Below are positions 1 through 12,480 of a stretch of 64,000 bases of DNA, piece after piece. A program made the position numbers and the translations under genes. This DNA comes from Nephrocerus scutellatus (Eukaryota; Arthropoda; Insecta; Diptera; Pipunculidae), in NCBI GenBank assembly GCA_947095585.1, contig OX352765.1:22536254-22600253 (forward strand), written 5' to 3'. The first letter of the stretch is position 1. The number at the start of each line of letters is the position of its first letter. The notes under the pieces were generated by a model. That model was not told the origin of the DNA and searched no databases. It saw nothing but the letters and a program-made list of their open reading frames with translations.

Positions 1-199
1 TTCCATCATCATTATATTTTGCTCCGGTCAAAACCTCCCGTAAAAAATCTTCAATCTTTCAATATCGAAAATAGTAGAACACGCCAATCTTGAATTTAAT
101 ATAAGCTAATGTATAACTATTCAAAAGGCGCAAAATGGAGCTATTTGTTTAACATGCTTGCCCTACCAGAGCTAGATGATTATTATGAATATCGTCACG

Positions 200-575
200 T
201 TTTTAAATGTGTCCGCAAAATAAAACCAATCCATAAAAATTTTAAATTTTCATGTTCTTTAATTGGAGATAGACATATGTGCAAAGAAATATCGGATAAT
301 TTTTAAAAAATTTATATGGGAACTATCGGAACCCGGTGACCGATCAATTCCGAATTTTAATTGAAAGTGTTGTCGCCGGAGATGCACATGTGTGTCAAGA
401 TTGAATAAAGTCGGGCTTTAGAAAGTGGGTTAAAAATAGATCGCAAAATTTACCAGTAGCCACCAAGTAGCACGTCATCGACGCAAGATAACATAAATGA
501 CAAACGCACGAAAAACTATAATAGAGAGAACATCTAAGCATAGCTCTTCTTCTTTTTCTTTCTGGATCACATCTG
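200..575 (+). repeat. Dispersed AT-rich tandem repeat, copy 1
   Basis: Two degenerate units carry the signature 'acatatgtgc / cacatgtgtg', a block like 'aataaagtcgggctttagaaag', and 'gggttaaaaatagatcgcaa'. The same string of blocks recurs at 13730-14160 (reverse strand), 17100-17210 and 56155-56600. I see no coding capacity. The family identity is unknown to me; a non-autonomous element end or a satellite-like repeat both fit. Confidence 0.55.
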
Positions 576-659
576 GGTTAATGGTATACAATGGTATAAA
601 GTTTGCCGCACCAAACTTTGTTAATGCCAGCTAGAAATTCTCTGCCTGCATTTATCTCT

Positions 660-1040
660 CAGCATTTCGCTGCACACTTTCGTGCTGTTACGAAACACTC
701 ATCAAATTGCATCACTCACGTCTCATTCAAACATCGTTCGAGATACGTATCGTGCTGTCACGCAACAATCAAGACATGACATCGCTCACCTCACGTTCAT
801 GAATATTTTGAGTTACACATTATGCTGTCACGAAACATCTCGAATTAGGCTCCTGTTGCTTCGCATCGTCCGCACCTCTTTATCGTGGTGTCACGTAGTA
901 TCTCGGCCTAGGCAACGCCCAGATCTAGGCATCGTTCGAGTTACCCACCGCTCAATGTACATTATGTTGCTACGCATTACCTAGAACTACCATCAGAAGT
1001 ATTTACGCATCGCTCGAGTTACACCTCTATACAATTTTTC
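660..1040. repeat. Degenerate 16-bp minisatellite array (locus A)
   Basis: The block can be cut into consecutive 14-18-base units of the form 'acgcatcgctcgagtt', with many diverged copies, for example around 732-765 and 935-1025. A second array with the same consensus lies at 24880-25290. The open frame over 682-984 is a by-product of the repeat and has no protein-like features. Confidence 0.6.
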
Positions 1041-2490
1041 TAAGGACCTTAATATATTGAACCCTGTTAACGCTGAGGTTAATTGGTGTGACTAGAACAT
1101 TTCGTACGTGATCTACCCTGACTGCTCAGATGTTAGGAAGAACATGCTGCCTGAAGGGTCATAAAACGGAAGTAACAATTTCATTTACATAAATGACAAA
1201 TAATTTTGTTAACTAAAAGACTTCTTATTGCTGCCACTATCATTATCTGCATGATATAATTTATGAATTAATGACTTTCCCACCATTTCTGTGAATAAAA
1301 AGCGCGCACACAAATCAAGTAGAAATGCTACCAATTAAATTTTCGCTGTACTGTCCAATTTCCAGCTACAAATGGAAATAACAAGCTCCCCAAGTATTAT
1401 TTAAAGTCCAATGCCCAATAAAGCCATTTTCCACTATGACAGTAACTTGAAATTTATTACCAACAATAATGGCCTGGCAGAGGGGTGGCAATGAGTGGAA
1501 TAAACATTTTTATTATTATTATGATTTAATCCTTGACTTGGATACAGACGCAAACAATATGAGGGGATGATACTTAGCAGAAGGAGCCGCAAAAGCACCA
1601 GCAATACCAAATAAGCCAGTTAAGCATTTTTTTAAGGAAGGATTAAGTCAAACGTTCTTCAGCGTGTATCAGTGGTTGGTGAACAAAGTCATAACGTGTC
1701 GGCCGGTTTGTACTTAAGTACATACTTTTGTAGATATAGATGGTGGTAATGTGAATAAATGACGTTATTCCGCGCTGCACCGCCTAATGGACAGAGCTAT
1801 TAATAATTTCACTGAAAATGAACAGTACCAGCGGACATACACAAACAAATACCCACACATACACGAAAGACGAAATAAACGGTCTGCCAAGGAACATTTA
1901 GCCGAACATGAGTGAACATTATGTCCTTTTTTTGCGTTAGTTGAAATGTTGTGCCACGCACACACTCAAACATATCATAAAGCAAATTCTTTTCGGCAAT
2001 AAATTTCGCTGAACTGCTGTACCATAAAGCTGTTTTCTAATTACAACTCCATTAAAAGGCTAATTGAAATTAAGGACCTGCTATTTTTTGGGTGTCTTTC
2101 AAAACTGATGCGCAACTCCCTACAGATGGTTCGGTTTAAGGTCGATTTAAAAGACCTCAAGATAAGGACGTCCCTGACGTTTTTGACCAAAATCATTTTT
2201 GGTTACGTCTTTGAAATTCAAATTCCTTATAATCGAATTTTGGTGAATGTCTTTTTGGCGTAGTGGTATTTCCTTTATAATCGTTTGGTTGTTGTATCTG
2301 CGATGGAGAAATTTTACACCGGCAAGAAATAATTTGCCGCCTAAGATTTTAACTTCGTTTATAAATTATTAAATGGGTTTTAAAGATGCCTATTATTTCC
2401 ATTTTATTTCTAACCTAGGGTTCGTACCACTTTCCTAATTAAGATATGCACGATAGTGGGCATCACTATGTGGTAGAACTATACGAAAGC
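1041..2490. other. Non-coding stretch, nothing recognised
   Basis: AT-rich sequence with no protein-like open frame, RNA gene or clear repeat. It includes a short 'attattattatt' run near 1510. Confidence 0.5.
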
Positions 2491-2689
2491 AATACAAAGG
2501 CTAAACTTACATCCTCTAACTATTATTGCAGTTTAAATATCCAAATTTAAGCTCAGATTATTGGCATCTGTGTCACCATCGCAGTATCTTCAGAGGAAAA
2601 AAGCTTAAGGCTACACTTACATCCTCTAGCTTTGTAGTGCTGTCGTCTCCCGGTTCTCGTTGCGGTTGTGGAATCGGAACGGGTGAATT

Positions 2690-3960
2690 ATGAGTGACCT
2701 AGTTCCGGAGCGGGTCACGCTTAATGATAGCAATTGGCTGGATCAAGGTGTTATGCCAACCGATCCGAGGATCGACCAGGCTGGGGGTCCATTTGAACAG
2801 CACAGTCGTGATCGGATACCGGTTGACTATATCCGACCTTACCTGTGTATTCCGGACTTTTGGCCAGGTTGACTACGCTTTCTCCGACACTCGCGCGATC
2901 TATTATTAGCCAGAAAAGTACAATTTTCATTAATCCCGAGATCGGCCTCTCCAAAGGGCGAAAAACGGGTAACCGGTGTTCTTCAAATGCCAAAACATGT
3001 GGAGGATTTAGTCGAACCTTAAAGGTGGGTAGTGTTGTCTGATCCTAAGGCTCCAACTACAGGGACCAGCTATGCCAAACCCCTTCCTTTTGGCAAGAGT
3101 CAATAGAGAGAACGTAACCAACGAATTGCTAAAAGAGAGGTCATGATCGTAGTTGCCTATGCTGATGATGTAGCTATAGCTGTCTCAAGTAGGTTCCTAA
3201 TAACAACCACTGAGGTTATGCATAATGCCCTCTCCATTGTCACAAAATGGACAGGTGGCAGTGATTGAGAAAGCTGAGGATTGTCCTAGCTGAAACATAA
3301 TATAATATGGGTAACCGCTATCGCATCTCAATGACGCCGGGGGTAGCGATAAGCTGCCACATAACTCAAGGATATGAACGAGTATTTCAACATTCGCTTA
3401 GTCTGGCTCCCGGTTACTCTGATATCGTTGGTAACTGCAAGGAAGACGACCTAGCTAGAAATCGCCCAAAGCTTAAACTCTGGAACTTCAACTTTGGAAG
3501 AAAGGCAGAAGCATTAACAAACGCAAGGTTGGCGCATACCGCCACATATACTATAGCAAAATAAGTTTGGCCTAAGCTAGACTTAAACCGCTCTAAAGTA
3601 CTGATCCCAGCAAAGAAGGGATATGAAAATGACAATATCAATTAACGGGGCACTGTTCATGCTAGAAGGAGTACAATGATGTCTGCAGAAGCTGCTATGA
3701 CGCTGACGTGGAAGAAACTTCCTATGTACCTGTCGGGCTCTTGCAAGAAGAAAACTGAAACATTTGGGTTTATTATACATTAAACAGCTTATCGAACGTC
3801 GAAATCTGTAAAGTGGGAGACATCCTAAAATTCATAAACAGTACTAAATTGGCTCTTGGATCCAAAATGGACCAAAACCAGTATGCAATAGTTACCACCA
3901 AACCTAACCCTTACCCAACCCTACATCCTCTAATATAATCAAACATTATATTAGGTGCAG
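2690..3960 (+). mobile_element. LINE relic (I/R1-type, RT palm and RNase H)
   Basis: A decayed non-LTR retrotransposon. Reading across frames, 3147-3250 gives the reverse transcriptase palm motif AYADDVAIAVSSRF followed by TTEVMHNALSIVTKW. At 3400-3470 there is an RNase H C-terminal motif, PGYSDIVGNCKEDDLAR (normally VPGHxxIxGNexAD), continuing into LARNRP and a Trp-His stretch near 3530. Part of 2640-3060 may be the element's 5' region or ORF1, joined to the RT by a large deletion. Frames switch several times, so it is dead. Clade is uncertain; presence of RNase H argues for I, R1 or LOA type rather than RTE. Confidence 0.75.
3307..3600 (+). pseudogene. RNase H domain fragment of LINE
   Basis: Open frame of 85 codons inside the LINE relic. 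It carries the conserved 'GYSDIVGNCKEDDLAR' block of LINE-encoded RNase H, in which the GN-x-x-AD signature is changed to GNCKEDD. No start context or upstream catalytic residues are intact in the same frame. It is the 3' end of the polyprotein. Confidence 0.6.
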
Positions 3961-6080
3961 GAAAGAAAAGTCCAAATCCTTATGCAAGTTAAGAATCTCT
4001 CTAATAATTTCAAAATTTAAAGATTGTTTCCCTGGTTTGCCTTACCTACCACTAACTACAAATATTTATGGGATCTCTCTTTAAAACACCTCATCGAGGT
4101 TGGTTTGGGTTGAATGTCTTCCAATTGACTTTGACTTTCGGCATACTCCTGTAGTCCTTTTTTGCCCCTGTCATCAGCAGTGTGAAGTGAGCCATGCTAC
4201 TTTATTTGAGCAGTAGATTTAGTCAGACAAAGGAGAGTGGAGTATAGATTTGGTGATTTGGCAAAATGCCAAAGTGTGGATTTGTTAGATACGTTCCATA
4301 GTCAAACTACAGAAAAAGTCAAACTATGCTTCCTGAAAAACAAAAACTCAATGCACAAAAGAGTGTCAAAAAGAGCACATACACACACAAAGAGAGTGAA
4401 TATAGTATATATATCGACACCTTAACTACATGAATCAGAACCAGACGGGTAAAGTGCTTTAATATTTAATGACAAGATATAGGCGAGACATAAGAACGAG
4501 CAGATTGGATAGGCAGCTTGCTTATTTTCGGAGATTTAAAAACAATTCCTATCTAATGTCTGCATTGGTGCGGATTTTTCAGGAGCTCTAAAATTCTTTA
4601 ACAAAAAAAACCTAAATTTAAAAATTTAATAGGATAGCATTTTAACAGCAACTTGTTAACGCTTTTAAAATTAAGTTAAAGGGAACTTTTTCCTACTAAG
4701 GAATCATTATTTGATTGTTATATCGCTGCTCTCTCTCTATTTTCCTTTCTTCATATCTCCCCCTTAATCAAGGTAATAAAACCTAAGTTATAAGCGTAAT
4801 TTCGTCCGAAAACTTAATATTTGTTTGCTTTTCTTGCGAGCGGGATAAGGGAGGGCAAAGCAAATTGCCTTAATTGCAACTTCATTAATCTCGACTGAAT
4901 TATGTGTGTGCGTGGCGTGTTCGGGGTGAAAGAGAACGGAACTCTTCCATGCTCCAATCCAAGTGTGGTTCATTGGAATCATTGAAGGATCGTCTCGTTA
5001 AATGTCTTAATAAATCTCTGAAGCCCTGCAAGTCCGCGAGGAGTTAGCGTACGAAGCGTAAACTGCGCAAGGGATAAATATTTATGTAGATACATTGTTA
5101 CAAACGCACCGACCGACAACGATGGCGTGACTTATGGTACAATCATACTTTTCTTGGTACAGCAGCTAACGTCGACAATTTGTCCTACTGGAACATAGAT
5201 AAACTGTAGCAAGGACGAATAGTGAAATAATTTATTTGTGCAGTTCAATAGATATATGTATATTACCGTTGCAACAATTGGCGTATATATATTTTAGCAA
5301 TTAATTTGTATGAACTTTCTCTTGCCGCTGGCTGTCTTGTTATCTCAACACTGGACAGACAGACTTATAAACATACAACTGAATATGCAGCGCGCGCAAA
5401 AATCAATAATTAATTTTCTCGTCTGCTGCTGAATCAATTTCAATTTCGTTTTCATCGAATCAATTCAATTAATATTTATTCACGTTGCACGCAGTGAACC
5501 TTAATTATTATTGCGCCACAACGATTGTCGACGACAATGATTTTGTGAAATAATATGGTTCACCTTAATCGAAGAGAAGAAATTGAGCCTTGGCTATATG
5601 GACGTTAAACGGAAATTTACGTAATTTTGTTCTATATTTGTTTTGTTTTTCTTCGTTTCGGAATTATTTTAATTCTCGGATGTAACCTCTGTCGAATTAA
5701 TTCAAATAATAATACAAAACAACCCATACAAATTTAAGTTTTTCATGTAAATTCTCTAAAAGCCCAAAGTATACTGAATTCCACTAAAAAAGCTGAAAAA
5801 TAAAAACACATGCGAAGCACTTTTATGGTTAAAAATAGGAATAACTACCAAATCGTAAGCAGCGCTGCACACAGAAAAAAGAGCGCACACAATCATTATG
5901 GTATGGCGTGAATTGATTGATTTAAAAAAAAGGGTAGGCTGTGTAACATACACGGCCGCGGGATTTAAGCGTGACAACGTCTGCCCGGGACGAAAGAAAA
6001 GAAAACCAAGATCTTCTTGTCTTCGGGACGTATACACGAACGGAACTTTTAAAATCTCAAAACAGCATAGTTCCCAAAAC
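3961..6080. other. Non-coding stretch, nothing recognised
   Basis: AT-rich with short 'acacacac' tracts (about 4378-4396). The 119-codon minus-strand frame at 5756-6115 has no recognisable domain and overlaps a repeat, so I do not call it. Confidence 0.45.
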
Positions 6081-6088
6081 GCCAGACC

Positions 6089-6250
6089 ATAATGACCATA
6101 TTCCCGAATTACCATAGGAACAAGTCTAATAGTCGCATCTTAGTTCTACGTACCGAATTGCTTGAGAAATTACTTTGTTCATAATGACCATATTCCAGAA
6201 TTACTATAGGAACAAGTCTTATAAACGCATCTTAGTCCTACATTACGAAT
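6089..6250 (+). repeat. Tandem duplication, 91-bp period
   Basis: The block 'ataatgaccatattcccgaa...ggaacaagtctaatagtcgcatcttagttctac' at about 6090-6152 recurs at 6181-6243 with few differences. The last part, 'gcatcttagtcctacatt', also occurs at 56623-56640 beside another dispersed repeat, so it may mark the end of a repeat family. Confidence 0.6.
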
Positions 6251-6329
6251 ATCATACAAATAGCCTGAGAAATGGATTAGTTCCCAAAAGGGTGTCTCAT
6301 AAAAGTACGAGGTACCATCACTGCTGCAG

Positions 6330-7365
6330 AGTACAAATGGGCAGAGAACCAACTGTGAAAATTAGTACTGCAACAGCGCTTCGCGGATGAGATCAAACTC
6401 CTTAGATCAAACCATCATATTACGAAAGGAAGTCTATCGTCGCTATCACCATACCTAGATGACGATGGTCTGCTACGTGTGGAAGGCCGTCTAGAAAATG
6501 CAGATTGTTCATATAATCAGAAACACCCAATCATTCTGCCTAACCATCACATCCTAAGTAGACTGATATTATCCTAACTACATATAACATACCTTCATCC
6601 TGGTCTATCCTTACTTTCCCATCTGTCCCGACAATCATTCTGGATTGCTACTGTACGACAATTAGCTCGAAAGGTCACTAATGACTGCGTTATTTGTCGC
6701 AGGCTTAAGGCGCAACCCACCAACCAGATCATTGGGAAGCGGTTCATCAGAAGGAGGTGCCTGCCCGCCACTATATCATGCGATAACGGAGCCAATTTTG
6801 TAGGTGCGAAACGAAAGTTCAGTGCAATACAGCCACAGCTAACAGCTGTATGAAAGCATGGCAGATCCAGCAGTACTAAAGTTTACTACAGCACGGGGCA
6901 TTGAATAGAAGTTCAATCCTCCAGCGACGCCTCTTTTCGGTGGTCTATGAGAGGGAGCAGTCCGCTCAGTATGAATCGACAAACAAAACTCACATTCGAT
7001 AAGTTCACGATCACGTTGTGTGAGAACGACGCGATCCTAAATTCGAGGCCACTCACACCGATAACTGAAGATTGTGACAACGTTTTTGCAATTACACCAG
7101 ATAATTTCTTAACCACCGCTCCACTTTTATCAATTCTGGAGATTGAATTGCTGTGTTATTCCTGACAACCGTTTATCAAGTTGGGAAGAGCTCCAGAAAC
7201 GTGTAAAAATACTTCTGGAAACTCTACACACTGGAATATCTCACAGCAGCGGAACAAATGGCAAAAGAAACACGAAAACCTACAACTTACTACTCAAAGG
7301 CATAAAGGCATGAAATTAGAAGCTGTATATTATGTACCATTTGCGTGCAGGAAAATTTAAAAACA
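6330..7365 (+). mobile_element. BEL/Pao LTR retrotransposon pol remnant (integrase)
   Basis: Translating across frames gives the typical BEL/Pao integrase stretch: SLSPYLDDDGLLRVEGRLEN at about 6437-6500, QKHPIILPNHH near 6520, LHPGLS and the zinc-binding part CVICRRLKAQP near 6690. SCDNGANFVGA near 6780 is the integrase core, and NDAILNSRPLTPI lies near 7030. Between GKRFIRR and SCDNG a piece of the integrase core is missing. No LTR was identified. It is truncated on the right by the RTE-like relic at about 7405. Annotated only as an old broken copy. Confidence 0.8.
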
Positions 7366-7404
7366 CAACCATTTTTAACGTTCACGCACTTAGAGATGAT
7401 TCCC

Positions 7405-8690
7405 CAAATGATAGATGGGAGAAGAAGATCGTATGTGAACTCGAACAGTGCAGAGAGCGAGGAACGCCCTTGTCTCGAAAGAGTCTACAGTATGTCGCAA
7501 TATAGAGAGCGTAGCTCAGACTAAGAGGGAAATGTGATCACAATTTAAAGATAACTTTCATGAGTTGGCCAGCTAACTGAGAAATTGGAGGCTCCACCAA
7601 TGACCGACGACCATCAGCAAAGACGAAGTTAGCAGAGCGATAAATAGTCTTAAAACTAATAGTGCCTAGCGTAGCTGATTTAATCAGGAGGTACCGCAGT
7701 ACGCCAAGTAATTGATGAAACAAAAGTGCAAGTTTGGAAGGAAGAAGCAATGCCAGAAGGCTTGTGAATAGGCATCCTATGCCCCATATATAAGAAGGAA
7801 GTTATCAAAACGTTTAGTTATTATCGTGGTAAACATTGTTAAGTACTACGTAGAAGATTTTCTCATATATCCTTTAAGAAAAGCTAGCTCCATACATTGT
7901 GGCTTCATGCCAGGAAAATAAACAACTGATTAGATAAAAAAATTTCTTGAAATATCAAAACTTACTACATATTCTGTTTGTGTAAAAGTTTATAAGGCTG
8001 TAATAAAATTCTTTATCCCGAAAAAACTTACACGACCATGTAGGGTAACCATGATCAACTTTATAAGCCAAGTAATAATATCCGGATCACTAATTTCAGG
8101 TTCGTTCATTATCTCTAAAAATCCCCGATAAAGTGATGTACTTGCTTGCGTCCTAGGTGTTGGTGTTGGAGAAAGTGATCCGAGTCTCTGTTGTAACAGC
8201 GAGAGGAACAATCCTCTATAAGTTCATTCATATACTAGCTTACGCAGATATGGATGTCATTGGTAGAAACCCAAGAAGTTTATAAGAAGATTTCATCCGG
8301 ATCAGTGGACTGCACATCAATGAGAGCAAAAAAAAGTACAAGGTGGCCAAGTCTGCGATTTTGTCCTTTAGTTTTTTGGAGCATGAATTCGAAGTAGTGC
8401 AATCCGCTTACTATCTGGAGTCGATCCAAAAATACGTGTACGGTTGCTCAAAAGCCAACAAAGCCTACTTTATCTATCAACACTCTTCAATTGGAGAATT
8501 GTTAGCCCCGCATGTGAAGAAGGACAATTCCGGAGACTCTATAATGATGAGGAGGTCTACGAGATCGGTAGTTTCCTATAGAAAGCACTTCTTTGAGAAA
8601 AGAGGATCCGTCTCGGAAAGTCCTTTGCGCGGTCTACTTTCAATAACTCTACAATCACGTGAAGATCCTGATTTATGTTAAATAAGGCAG
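7405..8690 (+). mobile_element. RTE-like LINE relic, RT region
   Basis: Starts with WEKKIVCELEQCRERGTPL, which matches WEKNLVRELE..YRERGPHQ in the copy at 63541. It continues with the linker before the RT (diverged VNRLKxNxAPG block near 7640). ILCPIYKKE near 7770 is followed by IPKKLTRPCRVTM near 8010 and the palm YADMDVIGRNPRSL near 8240, where ADD is changed to ADM. Frames shift repeatedly. It lies directly against a BEL/Pao fragment, giving a composite TE block. Confidence 0.7.
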
Positions 8691-8699
8691 TTGTGCGTT

Positions 8700-10145
8700 T
8701 TGGGATCATAATATGAGTTCCTTGAAAATAGTAAATATATATGAAGGAATAGAATGTACGCAATTAGTGTATAAAAACGCCGTTTTATTCCGACAATATA
8801 ACAGCCCAAAACTGGGATAGCTTCGATGGAATTGAATCCGACATACAGCATTTCAATTGATTTACTCATCGAATGTTTAATATGCATTGATTTTCAACAA
8901 AGCAAAAGGTTCATTGATAGTATGTACACTCTTCATAGACACAACGAACTGTAAAAAATCAAGATATTTTCTCCTGCACTGGAAAAATTTGCTAATGTAC
9001 TCTACAAAAGTAAATGCTATGATTTTTCGCGCATTCGTTTATGTAAAATCCGAATAGGCAATCGACATATGGATGAGAAAACCTGAGCAAGATAGATCGG
9101 ATCGAGAACCCACGGATAACAGCAGCATCCTAGCAAATACAAGTCCTCTAGACGGAAGTGCAATTCTAAATGGGATTAAAAGGGAACATTTAGTATGGAC
9201 AATATAATGTAGGACATGGCAAGGATTTATGGCTTTTTAGTAGCATTGTAACTGCTAATCGATTTTCTGTTATTGTTCTGGCCCACAACTACCAACCTTT
9301 ATGCTGTTTGGAGCGATTCTATGGCTGGAGTTTGGTGACTGGTGTACATGTGTTCAAAATGTCGTAGATGGCCCATTGGACATACAAATCTCTCTCTATC
9401 TCTCTTTATATAGTATCTATCTTTCTCTTACTCATTTTCCGGGCCACGTCCTCGGTCGTGTATACGGCGGCTTTCGAATAATTGGGAACTAAACGTTTGG
9501 TATGAATACCAATGATAGAGCTATTAGTGGGTGGGAGATCTTTTATTATCCTATGAATTCGCATACGAAACTACTCCAATCCTAGTATATTCACATCCTA
9601 CATCCTGACATGATGACTTTGTGTTCGATTCGCTCGTGTAGTAAAACTCAAAGCGCATTCATACATACAGAAGTTTGCTTTGTTCTGCAAAGGAAATTAA
9701 TGTTTTAGCCGAAGCCACCTCGAATGGTCGCCGCTCTGGTTATAGTTTCACAAGAGAAAGAGATAAATTTGAAAGAAGGATTAATTGGACATAAATCTTT
9801 GGACATAAATACTTTTGTGCTTTTGTATTTCATGCTATTTATTCATGGTAACATTTGGTCGACGATGATCATCAGGCAAATTGCAACAAAGGCGGAAGAT
9901 TCGCGTATGGATATATGCAAATGGTTTATGAGCCATAAAAGTGTTCCACTCGTTGTGTCATCTTTACTACTGCAGCTGGGCATTCTAGTTAAATATTAAA
10001 ATATTATTAAATATTATTATACTTAGGTATTTACGAACCAAGATATCAGAGCTGGATTTAGGGATTGATTTACTCTAAATATTTGGTGAAATTCCGAGTT
10101 GTAAAAAACTTATCTGCATTAGCTTACTACGAAATTCGAACCGAG
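8700..10145. other. Non-coding stretch, nothing recognised
   Basis: A 'tctctctatctctctttatat' tract lies near 9390-9425. The frames at 9301-9492 and 9724-9999 show no domain that I recognise, and codon use gives no support. Confidence 0.4.
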
Positions 10146-10149
10146 ATTC

Positions 10150-10545
10150 TAATAGGTACTACGAGTGTCGGGGGGCGTCAAGATTTTTTTTCTGTGAAGC
10201 AACTCGAAGGGTAACGTGATAGCTGGGGTTGATGCTGCAGTTGGATTGACAATGACTCAGAGACGTCCCCGAGATGTCTATAATGCACATGTGTCTTAAA
10301 TGACTGCAAACAAATGCGGAAACACAGTCGGGTAATTCACTCCACATAATTATTGTGCGGCTAAAGAAGGAACCCTTGAATTGGTTAGTACGTCTGAAGA
10401 TAGGCCCAATGGTAGAACCTTGGGCTGTAGTTGAGGCACGGGTATTGCAGATTGGTCGGAGGATGTATCCGGGATGCATCTGGATATTTCATTTGAGCAA
10501 CGCTTGTGAAAAAAGCGAGAATACAGCGACAAGCAGGAAGCATTC
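10150..10545 (-). mobile_element. LINE 3' end (Jockey-like RT C-terminus)
   Basis: On the minus strand one frame gives YSRFFHKRCSNEIS (usually FYRYYHGxCSxEI) and the next gives FKGSFFSRTIIMWSELP (usually RSFFxRTxxLWNxLP). Both blocks are typical of the C-terminal tail after the RT of Jockey-type dipteran LINEs. The same tail is seen at about 41900-42130. A frameshift separates the two blocks. Confidence 0.65.
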
Positions 10546-10559
10546 CTACGTTGTTCAAG

Positions 10560-12040
10560 CGATTCGATTATGATATTTTATCACAGTTTTAGAACAACCT
10601 TGTGTGTAAGGAACATAGACAATTAGTATATAGAGGATGTTCTCGTCCGAATTTCTTCTGAAATTATCCGGCATTTTGCCAGTCCTATCGAATATTTTAT
10701 GTTATATATATTGAAGAATGACAGTTAAAAATCGGGAAGAAAAGAATCAAACAACAATCAAATTTGTAACCTAATTTCGTAATCAAATAAAATTTCGATC
10801 AGAAAGTATCGCACTACTGCAACAAACCAGCTCCAGTGTGACTTCTTGTAACTTTTCGTAAATAATAATCAATTTGTCAATTTGTTGTTGAATAGATTTC
10901 ATGTTTCAAGTTTGAATAACTTTGTCGGCAATTGGCATCATAAGATATAATTTGCCGTAGAAGATGCTGTGTAATATAAGATGATAAAATTACTGCAATG
11001 GAAAATAATCTCAATGGCAATGAAAGGAGAAGTTTTTCTTAAATTCTATCCCCTTCCGAGATGAATAATTCTCAGACGGATGTCTAAATGAAGCCAAATT
11101 GGATCCAAATTAAATATAGTTTAAAATATAATCGTGTGTCTCCGAAACACACACACACACACAAAATGTTAGTCAAGTGATTACCATCAGACAATTTCGA
11201 AAATTTTGTCACAAACGTAATCGTCTTCGGCGAGATGAATTGCCTATACCCTAAAGCCTAAAGGAACAACACAGACATAGTGATAACATTGCAAAGACGC
11301 ATCACCATGTTTCTCAAAGTTTCCAAGTTTAATTAAAAAGTTACCAATGTGAGTTCTGAAGGATAAATACGGATTTGCTGGAAAAGTTCGTCTAGCAAAT
11401 CATACGCTCGCTGAAATGTGATGTTTTTAAGTTTATCATATACACATTCACACACATTCACAGCCTAAAAATAAAAGTTTCAAAATTGTAATTTTTTATC
11501 ACTCGACTCTTATTTAAATTAGATATCAATTGACATCTACGGCAAAGGAAAAATAATCGATTTCTTAAGTTAATTTTTAGGTTAATGAATGTCTTTGTTG
11601 GGTTAATATATGAAGTTTAACAATTGCTGATAAGCTGGCTGGTTCAAAGAACAACCATTTAAAGTGGAACCTATGGTGGTCCTCGCTGCTCTTGTGAGAG
11701 CCTCAATCAACTCATATATTTATATATTATTATGTAGCTTATTCAGCTACAGCACTTTTGACCATAGAGGCATCAATTTTTAATTTCCGCCTGGTTCACG
11801 CCATCCCTCCAACGTACGCTTATCCTGACTCGCTCATAAATCCCCATCCTATAAATCCCATAAATCCTACCTCTTTGCTAAAAGTGAGATAGGTGTTCTG
11901 CACACCGGACTACCGAGCTTAATTCTCTTCACGATGTCGACTTCTAGTTAACGCATAGGTTAAAGAGGATGTAGCGTCCAGTCCATCCCCTTGTCAGAGC
12001 CCACGTTGTATACTTTTATATGTTGAATAGGTTTCATGGT
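10560..12040. other. Non-coding stretch with AC microsatellite
   Basis: Contains an (AC)n run at about 11150-11164 and otherwise AT-rich sequence with no gene signal. Confidence 0.45.
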
Positions 12041-12059
12041 GATCCAGATATTTTAGGAT

Positions 12060-12240
12060 ATTAAGGAGGATAATAAAGTGGTCTTGATTGGGGCCTTGAG
12101 GAATTCTGAGGGGGTCTTGAAGAGGTATTGAGAGTATTGATGGGAGTTTTAAGGAGTCTTGAGGAAAGTCTTGATGGCTGTTGAGAGGATCGCGAGGGTC
12201 TTGATGGTGACTTCACTGGTGAAGAAGATTAACGGTAGGG
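12060..12240 (+). repeat. Degenerate G-rich repeats of 'ggtcttga' type
   Basis: Repeated 'gtcttgatgg / gagtcttgagg / gggtcttgaagagg' blocks, followed at 12250 by 'gttgttcgcgattaattcaaagaccgtt'. Similar G-rich 'gggtcttg' blocks and 'gttcgcgattacctcgaagaccgtt' occur at 18650-18940, so both loci probably carry pieces of one repeat family. Confidence 0.5.
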
Positions 12241-12457
12241 ATTTATGTTTGTATGGTTGTTCGCGATTAATTCAAAGACCGTTTTTATGTAAAATATCAT
12301 TTAAAATTTTATGCAAAAATTTTATTCCCTATCTTATACGAACAACATGTTTACAAATCAATCCTCTCAGACTTTTTGTGTTGTTGTTGTTTTCGATGTT
12401 GTTTTATTAGTAGATCCAGGTCGGTTAAACCTATTGCTGAGTTTACGATCCTTGGTC

Positions 12458-12477
12458 CCGTGTGTAAAAACACACGG
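12458..12477. repeat. Short perfect hairpin next to minisatellite
   Basis: ccgtgtgt-aaaa-acacacgg forms an 8-bp perfect stem with a 4-base loop, immediately left of the 15-bp minisatellite. Function unknown. Confidence 0.5.
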
Positions 12478-12480
12478 TTA

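Noticed and set aside
682..984. 100-codon plus-strand frame
   Set aside because: Lies entirely in the degenerate 16-bp minisatellite array.
5756..6115. 119-codon minus-strand frame as a gene
   Set aside because: No domain, overlaps a tandem repeat, opposite strand also open; most likely chance.
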